Assembly (NCBI GenBank): GCA_030533085.1
Contig: JAUNJZ010000003.1
Location: 44,423-108,422 of the forward strand
Source of the DNA: Synergistaceae bacterium
GTDB lineage: Bacteria; Synergistota; Synergistia; Synergistales; Synergistaceae
Length of the DNA: 64,000 nucleotides
Direction: 5' to 3'
Position 1 is the stretch's first letter; every line of letters begins with the position of its first letter. A model generated the notes under the pieces. The model was not told the DNA's origin, did no database searches, and worked only from the letters and a program-made list of their open reading frames with translations. Positions 54,186 through 63,845 of this stretch are shown in pieces. Position numbers and translations under genes: made by a program.

Positions 54186-56240
54186 TTGCCAGGGAAAAAA
54201 GCGGAATCCACTGATGAATCAACAAATGTAAAGCGGCGAGGCCGCGCGAAAAAAGCCGATAATACGGAACAGGCCGAGACGGCAGCCGCCGCGGAAAAAG
54301 CGGAAGCGCTCCCCGCGAGCCAGGAAGAGGCTGAAACGCCTTCCAGAAAAAGAAGAAGCTATACGAGGCGGAAGCCGGAGACGCAGAGCGGCGACGGCTC
54401 GGAAAGCGGCGAAAACAAGCCGAAACGCGGCAGAAAAAAGAAAGAAGAGGCGGCCGGAGATCAGAGTGAGAAGCCAGAGCCGGCTGCAGCGGAAACGGAG
54501 ATAAAGGAAGAAGAAAAGAAGCCTCGCAGGGGCCGCCGCCCGGCACGGAAAGCAGCGGAAGAAACTGAGGCGGAGCTTCCGGCCGCGCAGAAAGCAGCCG
54601 AAGAGGCTGCGGCGGAGCCGGATAAGGCGGAGGAAGCGCCGTCCGCGCGGAAAACAGTTGAAGAAACGCCGGCCGAGCCTTCGGTCACGCAGAAAGCTGC
54701 CGAAGAAGCAGCGGCGCAGCCGGATAAGGCGAATGAGCCTCAGAGGCAGGAAGCGCCGGTCAAAGGCAGTCCGACAGCCGAGGAGAGTCCTGCCGATAAA
54801 GATAAGAAAGAAGAAGCTGCTTTGGCGCTGCCGGCTGTCGCTGAAAAAAGCTCAGACGAAGCGGAAGAGCGCACAGCGGCGAAAACGGAAGAAGCGGCGG
54901 ACAAAAAGGCTTCCGCCGGCGCGGAACTTCCGCCCGTCCAACCGGCTGGACAGCAGAGAAACGACAGAATACAGGTACGTCATCAGCATCCGAAGCTCGG
55001 ATTCAACCAACTCGCGGGACAGACGCTCGCGGAATTGAGAAAAATCGCAAAAGATAACGGCGTCACCTCCATAACCACCCGCAGAAAAGACGATCTTATC
55101 AACGATATCCTGAAAATACAGGCGGAGTCGCTGGGCTATCGCTTTAACGGCGGAACGCTCGAATGCATGCCGGAGGGCTACGGCTTCCTCCGTCCGTCCG
55201 GGCTGCTGCCAAGCAGCAACGACATATATGTTTCCGCCTCGCAGATAAAGCGCTTCGGCCTGCGCAACGGAGACGTCGTCTGGGGCATCATCCGCCCGCC
55301 CAGGGATCAGGAGCACTACGAGGCGCTGCTGCGCGTGGAAAACGTCAACTTTACCGACCCGGAGGCCGCGCGCCGCCGTCCGCATTTTGAAGCGCTGACG
55401 CCGATATTCCCGACGGAAAAGCTTGAGCTTGAGTCGGATCGCAGTCAGGTAGCGACGCGCATAGTCGATATCTTCGCTCCGATAGGCAAGGGGCAGCGCG
55501 CGCTGATAGTATCGCCTCCAAAAGCGGGAAAGACGACGCTGCTTAAAAATCTCGCCCATTCGATCACTACAAACCACCCGGAAGTAATATTGATGGTGCT
55601 GTTGATAGACGAACGCCCAGAAGAGGTTACGGACATGGCGCGTTCTGTTGACGGAGAAATAATAGCCTCCACCTTTGACCGCCCTGCGGAAGAGCATCTG
55701 CGCGTCGCGGCGCTGGCGCTTGAGAAGGCGAAGAGACTCGTCGAAGTATCGAAAGACGTCGTGCTGCTGCTCGACTCGATCACAAGGCTCGCTCGCGCCT
55801 CAAACCTCATAGTCCCACCCTCCGGACGCACTCTTTCTGGCGGTATGGATCCCGCGGCGCTATATTTCCCGAAGAGATTTTTCGGAGCGGCCCGCAACAT
55901 CGAAAACGGCGGCAGCCTGACGATAATCGGAACCTCTCTCGTTGAAACGGGCAGCCGTATGGACGACGTAATATACGAAGAATTCAAGGGAACCGGCAAC
56001 ATGGAAGTCCACCTCTCGCGTAAGATATCCGAACAGCGCATATTCCCCGCGCTCGACATCACCCGTTCCGGAACGCGGAAAGAAGAGCTTATGGTGCCGG
56101 ATGCCGACCTGCAGCGCATTTGGGGGCTGCGCCGCAAGATAGCCAACATGGATGAAGCTGAAGTGTTAAATCTTATTCTCGATAAATTAAGAAATACGCG
56201 CACGAATCGCGATTTTCTTGCTACAATAAAGGTCGGTTAA
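54186..56240 (+). CDS. rho: Transcription termination factor Rho with long low-complexity N-terminal extension
   Basis: 684 residues; a usual Rho is about 420. Residues 1 to about 270 are an Ala/Glu/Lys-rich, disordered, partly repetitive stretch (recurring AEEAAAEPDKAEE-like units). The conserved protein then begins: NQLAGQTLAELRKIA (N-terminal helix bundle), RNA-binding CSD ECMPEGYGFLRPSG, Walker A SPPKAGKTTLLKNLA, Walker B VLLIDERPEEVTDM, Q-loop, and arginine-finger region LDITRSGTRKEELM. Insertions in this place occur in Rho of several phyla and can alter RNA binding or drive phase separation. Start TTG 54186 has CGGAGG eight bases upstream. Confidence 0.94.
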   Translation: MPGKKAESTDESTNVKRRGRAKKADNTEQAETAAAAEKAEALPASQEEAETPSRKRRSYTRRKPETQSGDGSESGENKPKRGRKKKEEAAGDQSEKPEPAAAETEIKEEEKKPRRGRRPARKAAEETEAELPAAQKAAEEAAAEPDKAEEAPSARKTVEETPAEPSVTQKAAEEAAAQPDKANEPQRQEAPVKGSPTAEESPADKDKKEEAALALPAVAEKSSDEAEERTAAKTEEAADKKASAGAELPPVQPAGQQRNDRIQVRHQHPKLGFNQLAGQTLAELRKIAKDNGVTSITTRRKDDLINDILKIQAESLGYRFNGGTLECMPEGYGFLRPSGLLPSSNDIYVSASQIKRFGLRNGDVVWGIIRPPRDQEHYEALLRVENVNFTDPEAARRRPHFEALTPIFPTEKLELESDRSQVATRIVDIFAPIGKGQRALIVSPPKAGKTTLLKNLAHSITTNHPEVILMVLLIDERPEEVTDMARSVDGEIIASTFDRPAEEHLRVAALALEKAKRLVEVSKDVVLLLDSITRLARASNLIVPPSGRTLSGGMDPAALYFPKRFFGAARNIENGGSLTIIGTSLVETGSRMDDVIYEEFKGTGNMEVHLSRKISEQRIFPALDITRSGTRKEELMVPDADLQRIWGLRRKIANMDEAEVLNLILDKLRNTRTNRDFLATIKVG

Positions 56241-56286
56241 AAAAGCTCTGCGGCGTCGCTGAAAGAAGAACCAGAGAGGTGAGCTT

Positions 56287-57690
56287 ATGAGGGATCGGTC
56301 CGATAGGCGGATAATAAACCGGAAGAATATATACCTTGCGCTTTTCCTGCTCTTCTCCGTCGGGAGCGCGGTCGTCTGCGCCTCCGTCGCCGCCGAGCGC
56401 GCGGGAATGTACTGGATTGGCCTTGACAGCGAACTGGCAACGGAACGCCCCGAAGATAACCGGGGCTTCTTTACTGTTGACGTTTCAGACTTCCTCAGCG
56501 CCGGGACTTCGCAGGCCGAGGCTTCCGAGGAGGAGACTGAGGTTGTGCCTCTCGCCATCGGCCCTCTGCCCAGCATACCCACGCTTACCGACGAAGAATT
56601 GAAACTCTACAAGATCCTCACCAAAAACGACGGACTCATATCGAGCAGCGACCAGACGGAGCTGAACCAGGACATACACTGGACCGAAGTCGTACTGGAA
56701 CCGGGCGAAACGCTGAAATCGATCTCAGAGGAATACAACATATCGGAGGAAGATATCAGGCAGGCCAACGGCCTCAGAAAAAATGAGAAGCCAAACCCCT
56801 CCGAAGTCCTTTACGTGCCGGACAGCCACGAGGACGTCGTCGCGACGCTGCTCTTCGTGCGCAAGCTGCAAAAAGAGGAAGTCGAGCTGGCGAAGAGGGG
56901 GCAGCTGCTGGAGGTACGGGAATATACCGTCAAGGCCGGAGATACGCTCTGGGGCGTCGCGGCAAAGTTCAACCTTGACGTGGACACGCTTGTCGGTTCC
57001 AACATAAAGGCATTGGGAAGCGACATAGACCGGCTCAAGCTGGATATGAAGCTCAGGATACCGAATCAGGACGGCGTATTCGTCACAGTCGCGAAAAACG
57101 ACAGCGTATCGAAGCTCGCCGATAAATACGGCTCGACCAAAGAATCCATCCTGCTCGCCAACGCTATGAAGAGCGACGCGCTTATCGCGGGCGACGAAAT
57201 ATTCCTGCCCGGAGGCAAATATGTCGCCAACAGCGAGGTTCGTATCTCGACCAAAACGAAGAAGGGCGTTCGTACCGCTACAGTGAAGCTCTCCGGCGGG
57301 GCAAGCCAGAGCTTCCGCTGGCCGGCCATCGGCCGTATAACGAGCGGCTTCGGCTGGCGGCGCAGCCCATTCGGCAGACGCAGAGTATTCCACTCAGGAC
57401 TTGACATAGCAGCGCCGAGAGGCACGACAATCAGAGCTGCGTCGGCGGGTGTGGTCGTACATTCCGGCTGGATGGGCGGCTATGGGCGGACGATAGTCCT
57501 GTCACATTCAAAGGGAGTTACCACACTGTATGGACATTGCAGCAAACTGCTTGTCAAGTCAGGAACTAAAGTATCGCGCGGTCAGACTATAGCTCTTGTC
57601 GGAAGCACCGGAAGGTCTACTGGGAACCACCTGCATTTTGAGGTGCGTGTCGGAGGCACGCCGGTAAACCCGTTGAAACATCTCAGATAA
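56287..57690 (+). CDS. LysM-containing M23 peptidoglycan endopeptidase (or divisome activator)
   Basis: 467 residues. One N-terminal TM/signal anchor (about 14-32), then two to three LysM-type repeats (VVLEPGETLKSISEEYNI, YTVKAGDTLWGVAAKFNL, VTVAKNDSVSKLADKYGS) and a C-terminal M23 domain. The zinc ligands are all present: HSGLDIAAP (His and Asp), and HLHFEV in the GNHLHFEVRVGG motif, with YGHCSKL as catalytic His region. So it should be an active endopeptidase cutting cross-links in the periplasm. GAGAGGTGAG before ATG 56287. It lies between rho and pyrG. Confidence 0.88.
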   Translation: MRDRSDRRIINRKNIYLALFLLFSVGSAVVCASVAAERAGMYWIGLDSELATERPEDNRGFFTVDVSDFLSAGTSQAEASEEETEVVPLAIGPLPSIPTLTDEELKLYKILTKNDGLISSSDQTELNQDIHWTEVVLEPGETLKSISEEYNISEEDIRQANGLRKNEKPNPSEVLYVPDSHEDVVATLLFVRKLQKEEVELAKRGQLLEVREYTVKAGDTLWGVAAKFNLDVDTLVGSNIKALGSDIDRLKLDMKLRIPNQDGVFVTVAKNDSVSKLADKYGSTKESILLANAMKSDALIAGDEIFLPGGKYVANSEVRISTKTKKGVRTATVKLSGGASQSFRWPAIGRITSGFGWRRSPFGRRRVFHSGLDIAAPRGTTIRAASAGVVVHSGWMGGYGRTIVLSHSKGVTTLYGHCSKLLVKSGTKVSRGQTIALVGSTGRSTGNHLHFEVRVGGTPVNPLKHLR

Positions 57691-57728
57691 TGTATTGCAT
57701 ATAAATGCAAAAGGGGCGTTTTGAACTT

Positions 57729-59342
57729 ATGACTAAATACATTTTTGTCACCGGAGGGGTAGTATCATCGCTTGGAAAAGGGATCACGGCCGCGTCGCTC
57801 GGCGTTCTGCTGAAACGGCGGGGATATAGGGTCAGCATCATAAAAATGGACCCCTATATCAACGTAGACGCGGGAGCCATGAGCCCTTTTCAGCACGGAG
57901 AGGTGTTCGTCACTGTTGACGGGGCGGAGACGGATCTTGACCTCGGACACTATGAACGCTTCATCGACGAGGCTATCATGGGAGACAACAGCTGCACTAC
58001 AGGCAAGGTCTACTCGGCCGTCATACAGCGCGAGCGCGCCGGAGGATACGGCGGGGCGACAGTGCAGGTTATCCCGCACATCACCAATGAGATACAGGAC
58101 CGTATCGAGCGCGTCGGAAAGGGAAAGGATGTCGTTATAGCTGAAATAGGAGGCACAGTCGGCGACATAGAGGGACTGCCGTACCTTGAGGCGATACGTC
58201 AGCTTGCCGGGCGCGTCGGCCGCGGAAATATACTTTACTGCCACGTTACACTGGTACCCTACATCGCCGCATCCGGCGAACTCAAGACCAAGCCTACACA
58301 GCACAGCGTAAACGAACTGCGCCGCATAGGAATACAGCCGGATATCATCGTCTGCCGCTCTCAGTACACGGTAGGGGCGGAGCTGCGCGAGAAGATAGGG
58401 CTCTTTTGCAGCGTTCCGGCCGGCGCTGTCTTCGAGGCGATAGATTCAGACTCCATCTACCGCATACCGATAGTCCTCCATTCGCAGAAGTTTGACGACC
58501 TCGTTCTTGAAAAGCTGGGGCTGCCGGGAGATAATGCGCCCGACATGAAAGACTGGGAGGAGTTCCTTCACAAATACGATAACCGCAAAGGCGAGCTGAC
58601 AGTAGCCCTCGTCGGCAAATACACGGAGATAAAAGACGCGTACCTCAGCGTCAACGAGGCGGTTTCACATGCCGGTATAGCAAATGGAGTGAAGGTAAAG
58701 ATGATGCCTGTCGCCTCGGAGGATCTTGAAGCGCCGGGGGCTGAAAAGATACTTGAAGGGGCTGACGCCGTGCTTGTGCCGGGCGGCTTCGGCCAGCGCG
58801 GCGTAGAGGGGATGATCGTAGCGGCGAAATATGCCCGCGAGCATAACGTTCCCTACTTCGGTCTCTGCCTTGGAATGCAGATTGCGGTCATCGAGTTTGC
58901 CCGCAACGTCCTGGGGCTGAGCGGCGCAAACAGCCTCGAAATGGACGAAAATACTGAAAATCCGGTAATCTACCTGATGGAAGAACAAAAGAACGTCACC
59001 GACGTCGGAGGCACGTCGCGCCTCGGAGCCTATCCCTGCGACATAACCGCCGGATCCAGGTCGGAAAAAATCTACGGCGCGAATCATATAGAAGAGCGTC
59101 ATCGCCACCGCTTTGAATTCAACAACAGCTACATAGAAGAATTCGACGCGGCCGGAATGAAGGTCGCCGGTGTATGCCCGACCGGCGGACAGGTAGAAAT
59201 AATGGAAAATGTAAATCATCCCTGGATGATCGGCGTGCAGTTCCACCCCGAATTTCTCTCGCGTCCGGTGAAGCCGCATCCGCTCTTTAACGCGTTCATC
59301 GCGGCGGCGCTTGATATTCAGAAAAAGAAGGAGGCAAAATAA
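57729..59342 (+). CDS. pyrG: CTP synthase
   Basis: Amidates UTP to CTP; 537 residues from ATG 57729, usual length. Synthetase domain: [56 protein letters not shown]. Glutaminase domain: [14 protein letters not shown], catalytic Cys in YFGLCLGMQ, and C-terminal GVQFHPEF. The frame is open eight codons earlier (ATG 57705). The ribosome site AAAGGGG suits the earlier start less well than the family N-terminus suits 57729. The CTP is needed for CMP-Kdo among other things. Confidence 0.96.
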   Translation: MTKYIFVTGGVVSSLGKGITAASLGVLLKRRGYRVSIIKMDPYINVDAGAMSPFQHGEVFVTVDGAETDLDLGHYERFIDEAIMGDNSCTTGKVYSAVIQRERAGGYGGATVQVIPHITNEIQDRIERVGKGKDVVIAEIGGTVGDIEGLPYLEAIRQLAGRVGRGNILYCHVTLVPYIAASGELKTKPTQHSVNELRRIGIQPDIIVCRSQYTVGAELREKIGLFCSVPAGAVFEAIDSDSIYRIPIVLHSQKFDDLVLEKLGLPGDNAPDMKDWEEFLHKYDNRKGELTVALVGKYTEIKDAYLSVNEAVSHAGIANGVKVKMMPVASEDLEAPGAEKILEGADAVLVPGGFGQRGVEGMIVAAKYAREHNVPYFGLCLGMQIAVIEFARNVLGLSGANSLEMDENTENPVIYLMEEQKNVTDVGGTSRLGAYPCDITAGSRSEKIYGANHIEERHRHRFEFNNSYIEEFDAAGMKVAGVCPTGGQVEIMENVNHPWMIGVQFHPEFLSRPVKPHPLFNAFIAAALDIQKKKEAK

Positions 59343-59344
59343 TA

Positions 59345-60457
59345 ATGAAAAAGATTTTGTTAATGACGATAACGGCGGCGCTGATGGCGGCGTCATGCGC
59401 TTTCGGAGCGGACTCCGCAGCCCCTGCTCCCGCTGACACAGCGGCGGCCCCCGCAGCCGAACAGGAGGCCTCCACGGCAGTTCCTGCGACCATATCGACC
59501 GGTACTGCAAACACGATAATAAAGCCCACTGCGGCGGCTCCGGCATTCCAGATGCTGGAAAGAATAGAGACGATAATCTATGGTCGAGCGCTTGAAGGCG
59601 GGCTCATCAACAGACTGAACGAAGTTGAAAAGACGGTGTTCGGCCGCGAACTCCCCGGCAGCCTCACGGAGCGCCAGACTGCTCTGCTTGACTTCCTTGA
59701 AAAGGGGACAGCCACACAGCCTTCTGTACTATTCAAGCTCTCTGTCGCCGAATGGGGGCTGGAGCAGCGGATACACCCTACCTGGTCTCTCTCCCGCCGC
59801 ATAGACACCATGGAGGGAATACTTGAAGGCGCCGTTCAGGGCGGGCCGCTCATATCGCGCCTTGAGCGCCTCTTGACCAAAGTATTGCCTGACGGAGTAA
59901 ATTCCGTCCCATTCACCCTGCCAAAAGAGACGATAGTCAAAGGAGCGCTGCTTGACACGCTGACGGTGAGAAACGTCAAGGTGGACGACATCATCATTCT
60001 TGCGCTCTCCGAACAGATCGTGGTTGGAGATATGCTGGTCGCCCCCGTCGGCAGCCGCATATTCGGTCACATTACAAAGGTGAAGCCTCCGCGCAGCTTC
60101 GGGCGCTCATCGGAGATAGAAATGGTCATAGACAGCATCGAAGTGCTCGGCCCCTCCGTAGTTCCCGTAAATATCGGAGAAGCCGCCAAAAAGGCTCTGG
60201 AGGCTGACAGTGCTATCATAGGCGCGGCCGGCGCCAGCCTTGCCGGAGCGATACTGCTCGGCCCTGTCGGACTCGCAGGCGGCTTCCTCATCAGAGGCAA
60301 CGACAAGCAGCTCAAAGAAGGCACACTCTTCTATGCCCAGACCTCAGAAGAGGCGCAGGTACTTGCCTATCAGATACCGAGCCAGATAACTCCGATAACG
60401 CAGCCGGAGGGCTCCGCGCCGCAGGGAACACAGTCTGTTCCGGTACCTCAGTACTAA
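59345..60457 (+). CDS. Secreted protein of unknown function, upstream of lptC
   Basis: 370 residues with a signal peptide (MKKILLMTITAALMAASCAFG), an Ala/Pro-rich linker, then three copies of a short amphipathic module of the form L-x-x-IE-x-x-x-x-G-x-x-x-x-G-x-L-x-x-R-L (RIETIIYGRALEGGLINRL, EKTVFGRELPGSLTERQ, ERLLTKVLPDG region). A β-rich domain (about 205-290) and a Gly/Ala-rich hydrophobic segment (about 290-320, SLAGAILLGPVGLAGGF) follow. It begins three bases after pyrG and is 14 bases from lptC, so it probably belongs to the LPS-transport transcript. Not recognised; a periplasmic envelope role is inferred from location only. Confidence 0.7.
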   Translation: MKKILLMTITAALMAASCAFGADSAAPAPADTAAAPAAEQEASTAVPATISTGTANTIIKPTAAAPAFQMLERIETIIYGRALEGGLINRLNEVEKTVFGRELPGSLTERQTALLDFLEKGTATQPSVLFKLSVAEWGLEQRIHPTWSLSRRIDTMEGILEGAVQGGPLISRLERLLTKVLPDGVNSVPFTLPKETIVKGALLDTLTVRNVKVDDIIILALSEQIVVGDMLVAPVGSRIFGHITKVKPPRSFGRSSEIEMVIDSIEVLGPSVVPVNIGEAAKKALEADSAIIGAAGASLAGAILLGPVGLAGGFLIRGNDKQLKEGTLFYAQTSEEAQVLAYQIPSQITPITQPEGSAPQGTQSVPVPQY

Positions 60458-60471
60458 AGCAAGGCCCAGAA

Positions 60472-61011
60472 GTGCGCATAAGCAGCATTCCTAAAAAAAA
60501 GAGTATCGTCCTGACGGCGTTTTTAATAATCGCCGTCGGGGCCTTTTATCTCTGGCGCGACCTTCACCTGAGCGCCGAAAAAATCAGCATACCTGATATA
60601 GTTGTGGAAAATATAGAGATGGAACGTATGATAAACGGTAAAAAATGGAAGATAATCTCCCCCCGCGCCGAACACAGAGACGGAGTGGTCTACGGCGAAT
60701 CGCTGGACATCACGATAACGGATCCGGGAGGCAGAGAGACGCATATATATGCCGACAAAGGCACATTCACACGAGAAAACAACGATATAACAATGACCAA
60801 CGGGGACGGTCGGATGCTTGAAAACGGTAAAGAGTATAATCTGAAATCAGGCGCGATAAAATATGAGGCGGCGACGGAACGCTGGCATTTTGCCGAGGGC
60901 GTCGTACTCAGCTCAGACAAAATGACGGTAAGTGGCCAAAACGGAATGTACGATACTCTGAGCGGAGACTGTTTCATCTCGAACGGGGGTACTGTTGAGT
61001 GGGGCAATTAA
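60472..61011 (+). CDS. lptC: LptC-like LPS export periplasmic protein
   Basis: 179 residues: N-terminal TM anchor (about 12-28) followed by a β-jellyroll of the LptC/OstA type (MERMINGKKWKIISPRAEHRDG, IYADKGTFTRENNDITMTNG, LKSGAIKYEAATERWHF). LptC links the inner-membrane LptBFG complex to the periplasmic bridge. GTG 60472. Stop overlaps the next gene's leader. The strong match to the LptC layout and the lptD neighbour make this likely. Confidence 0.85.
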   Translation: MRISSIPKKKSIVLTAFLIIAVGAFYLWRDLHLSAEKISIPDIVVENIEMERMINGKKWKIISPRAEHRDGVVYGESLDITITDPGGRETHIYADKGTFTRENNDITMTNGDGRMLENGKEYNLKSGAIKYEAATERWHFAEGVVLSSDKMTVSGQNGMYDTLSGDCFISNGGTVEWGN

Positions 61012-61013
61012 AT

Positions 61014-62729
61014 ATGAAATATAGATTCTTCTGCGGGCTTGCGGCGCTTTTTGCCTTCGCGCTGACGTTTGGGCGTCCCTGCGCCGCGCTTGCCGCCGAC
61101 GAAGCGGCTGCGGAACTTTCCGCTCCCGCGGAGAGCCGGGAGGCACAGCAGCCGCCGAACGAGGTATTCCTTGACGCAGACGAGATAAGCTACGACGAAC
61201 ATACAGGCGTGGCCGTCGCGGAGGGCAATGTGAAACTGCGCAACAAACAGACGCGCCTCTTTGCCCCATACGCGGAATACAACGCGGAAACAAATATAGT
61301 AGACGCATATTCCGACCACAGAGAGGACGTCGTCATCTTCTCCGGCGGCGACAGATTCACAGGCAAACATCTGAAATACAACATGGAGACGCGCCGCGGC
61401 GTACTGACCCAGGTATCCGGCAAATCGGAGGCTATGTATATGCAGGGCGGCACGGTGAGGATGATGCCCATCGAAGAGGCGGTAAAGCAGGGGATAGTGC
61501 GCGCGCCGCGAAAAAAGAAAAAGCAGAGCGAATCGGAGGATGTCGCCGAATGGCTCGGCGTCACATCGACGACCTGCGATTTCACCAACCCGCACTACAG
61601 GCTGGTCTCAAAGAAAGTTACCGTATTCCCAGGCAAAAAAACAGTTCTCAAGCAGCCAAAATTCTACATAGGCAAAACGCTGATAATGGCCTACCCCTTC
61701 GACTACATAGCCAACAGCAGAAAAAACAGAGACGCACTGGCGCCGATAATACGCTACAACTCAAATAAGGGCATGGGCTTCGGCATAAAAGGGCCGATCG
61801 ACATGGGATCGGCCGGAGAGCTTGACATCGCGGCCCTCTACTGGAGCGACGGCATCTGGGAGGGCAGATTTCAATACAACTATGAGATCACGGACTCCCT
61901 CTCCGTATTCGGCAGCGCAAAGCATCTCTACAATAAAGATACCGACGATACGAAATGGAGACCGTCGTGGGGGCTGCTCTATGAAAACAGCGGGTGGCTG
62001 GCCAGATTATGGTGGGCTGAGCGGGACCTTATAGGAAATGAAGTCGAGACGGACGTTACAGTTGATTACGACGTATGGCGCAAGCCGGAATTCTATATGA
62101 ACACGCCGTGGATAAACGACGGCGTAACAGGGGGTAAATTCCGCTTCTTCGGAATATGGGGAAAATATCAGGACAACTACTCGCAGGATGACGATTGGAC
62201 GGAACGCTTCGTCTACGGCGCGCAATATCAGGGAGAGCCTAAATGGTCGCTCTGGATATTCAAACCCTTCTATGGGGCAAGATACGCGCACTACGAATAT
62301 CCGGGAAAAGATAAGACACAGGATGTGACAAACGCCTGGTTCGGCTTCAGCTATCAGGTAGGAGTTTTCAGCTTCACAAGCTCCTACAACCGCCGCTGGG
62401 GAACGAGCGGCAGCCCGATGGCATGGGACCGCTACTCCGACAGCGAATCCTTCAGCCAGTCCGTATCCTTCCCGTTGCCGTTGGGCGCTCCTTGGGAAAA
62501 GTGGACCTTCTCCGTCAGCGGAAACTATGACTTCCTGATAGAGAAGATATCCTCCGTAAGCTATTCATTGAACTACAACAAGCACTGTATGACATGGCAG
62601 CTCTGGTGCCGCGATAAAATTTCGGAAAATGAGCAGGAGGTCGGGCTGACATTTTACATCAACGCCTATCCTGAATATAAGCTGGAGCTGGGGTCAAACG
62701 ACGACGAAAGCGTGAAGGAAGATTTTTAA
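61014..62729 (+). CDS. lptD: LptD-type outer-membrane LPS-assembly protein (short form)
   Basis: 571 residues from ATG 61014 after a signal peptide (about 1-28). N-terminal OstA jellyroll (VFLDADEISYDEHTGVAVAE, RLFAPYAEYNAETN) is followed by a β-barrel with many alternating aromatic strands (IWEGRFQYNYEITDSLSVFG, FGFSYQVGVFSFTSSYNRRW) and the C-terminal NAYPEYKLELG. LptD inserts LPS into the outer membrane. It is shorter than the 750-800 residues usual in proteobacteria, mostly in the barrel. Cys residues are few (CDFTNPH, KHCMTWQLWC). The order lptC-lptD supports the role; a separate LptA was not seen here. Confidence 0.85.
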   Translation: MKYRFFCGLAALFAFALTFGRPCAALAADEAAAELSAPAESREAQQPPNEVFLDADEISYDEHTGVAVAEGNVKLRNKQTRLFAPYAEYNAETNIVDAYSDHREDVVIFSGGDRFTGKHLKYNMETRRGVLTQVSGKSEAMYMQGGTVRMMPIEEAVKQGIVRAPRKKKKQSESEDVAEWLGVTSTTCDFTNPHYRLVSKKVTVFPGKKTVLKQPKFYIGKTLIMAYPFDYIANSRKNRDALAPIIRYNSNKGMGFGIKGPIDMGSAGELDIAALYWSDGIWEGRFQYNYEITDSLSVFGSAKHLYNKDTDDTKWRPSWGLLYENSGWLARLWWAERDLIGNEVETDVTVDYDVWRKPEFYMNTPWINDGVTGGKFRFFGIWGKYQDNYSQDDDWTERFVYGAQYQGEPKWSLWIFKPFYGARYAHYEYPGKDKTQDVTNAWFGFSYQVGVFSFTSSYNRRWGTSGSPMAWDRYSDSESFSQSVSFPLPLGAPWEKWTFSVSGNYDFLIEKISSVSYSLNYNKHCMTWQLWCRDKISENEQEVGLTFYINAYPEYKLELGSNDDESVKEDF

Positions 62730-62749
62730 TTTAAGGGGAAGCTGTTAAA

Positions 62750-63688
62750 ATGAAAGTAATTGTTTTATACGGCGGCGTAAGTCCGGAGCGCGAAGTCTCG
62801 CTCAGCTCAGGGGCCGCGGTGGCTGCGGCGCTTAACGATTTTGGCTGCGAAGCCGAATTATATGATATCAGATCAATCAGCGAGTTTGTGAAAAAATGGG
62901 ATACATTGGCCGCAGACGGCGTCTTCATCGCGCTTCACGGAGGCTGGGGGGAGAACGGGAAGCTGCAGGCCGTGCTTGAGGCTTTCGGCATCCCATACAC
63001 AGGCTCCGGCCCGGAAGCCTGCATGTTCTCCATGGACAAAAGCGCGGCGAAGCTCGCCTTCTCTGCCGTAGGCATTCCTGCGCCGCGGGGATACATCGCC
63101 ACAAGAGAGGACAGAGGGCGCGGCGCGGCGGCGGAATATATTGAGAAATACGGACGGATAATAGTCAAGCCAAACGGCGGCGGCAGCACCGTAGGAGTGA
63201 CATGCCTTTCAACTCTCGCCGGCTACGATGCGGCTCTTGAGCTTGCGTGGCAGTCCGAGAAAAAAGCCTTAGTAGAAGAATTTATCGAGGGAGAGGAAGT
63301 CACAGTGCCGGTCTGGGAACAAAAAGCGGGGGAGACCGTCGCGCTCCCCGCGATACATATAAAACCCAAAAGCGGCTTCTACGACTACAAAAACAAGTAC
63401 ACGCAGGGGCGTACCGAATATATATGCCCCTCAGACCTTACCCCCGAAATAAACGCGAAACTCGCGGAATACGCCAGAGCCGCGCACATAGCCCTCGGCT
63501 GCCGCGCCTACAGCCGGATTGACTTCAGAGTGACGCCGAACGGAGAAATATTCGCCCTTGAAGCCAACACGGCCCCCGGAATGACGGCAACCAGCCTTGT
63601 CCCAAAATCGGCCAAAGCCTACGGCCTTTCTTTCGGAGAATTTCTGAACGAAATAATAAGTCTATCCTTTTCAATAAAAAGAGAATAA
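62750..63688 (+). CDS. ddl: D-alanine--D-alanine ligase
   Basis: 312 residues, ATP-grasp ligase for the peptidoglycan precursor. GGVSPEREVSLSSG at the N-terminus, HGGWGENGKLQ, PNGGGSTVG (ATP loop), FYDYKNKYTQGRTEY with the Tyr-Lys-Tyr region of D-Ala-preferring enzymes, SRIDFR and ANTAPGMTATSLVPKSA. This pattern does not suggest a D-Ala-D-Lac or D-Ser ligase. AAGGGGAAG before ATG 62750; the stop of lptD is 20 bases upstream. Confidence 0.95.
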   Translation: MKVIVLYGGVSPEREVSLSSGAAVAAALNDFGCEAELYDIRSISEFVKKWDTLAADGVFIALHGGWGENGKLQAVLEAFGIPYTGSGPEACMFSMDKSAAKLAFSAVGIPAPRGYIATREDRGRGAAAEYIEKYGRIIVKPNGGGSTVGVTCLSTLAGYDAALELAWQSEKKALVEEFIEGEEVTVPVWEQKAGETVALPAIHIKPKSGFYDYKNKYTQGRTEYICPSDLTPEINAKLAEYARAAHIALGCRAYSRIDFRVTPNGEIFALEANTAPGMTATSLVPKSAKAYGLSFGEFLNEIISLSFSIKRE

Positions 63689-63716
63689 AACAACAGCGGC
63701 CGGAGCTTTCTTACCT

Positions 63717-63845
63717 TTAATCAAAAATATGCAGTTTAAGCTTTTTGCGGAAGAAGTCTCCGGCTATGGCTGAATTATCGACTTTTCAGTTTATTCTGTC
63801 GAGGGCGTTTCTGAACATAGACATCTCTTTAACGAGCGGGCTCAT
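63717..63845 (-). pseudogene. Possible 42-residue ORF with an in-frame TGA
   Basis: On the minus strand an ATG at 63845 reads MSPLVKEMSMFRNALDRIN, meets TGA at 63788-63786, and continues in the same frame as KVDNSAIAGDFFRKKLKLHI to TAA 63719-63717. The sequence looks protein-like and could be a small gene broken by a TGG-to-TGA change, or chance. A weak AAGG is about ten bases upstream. No family recognised. Confidence 0.25.
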
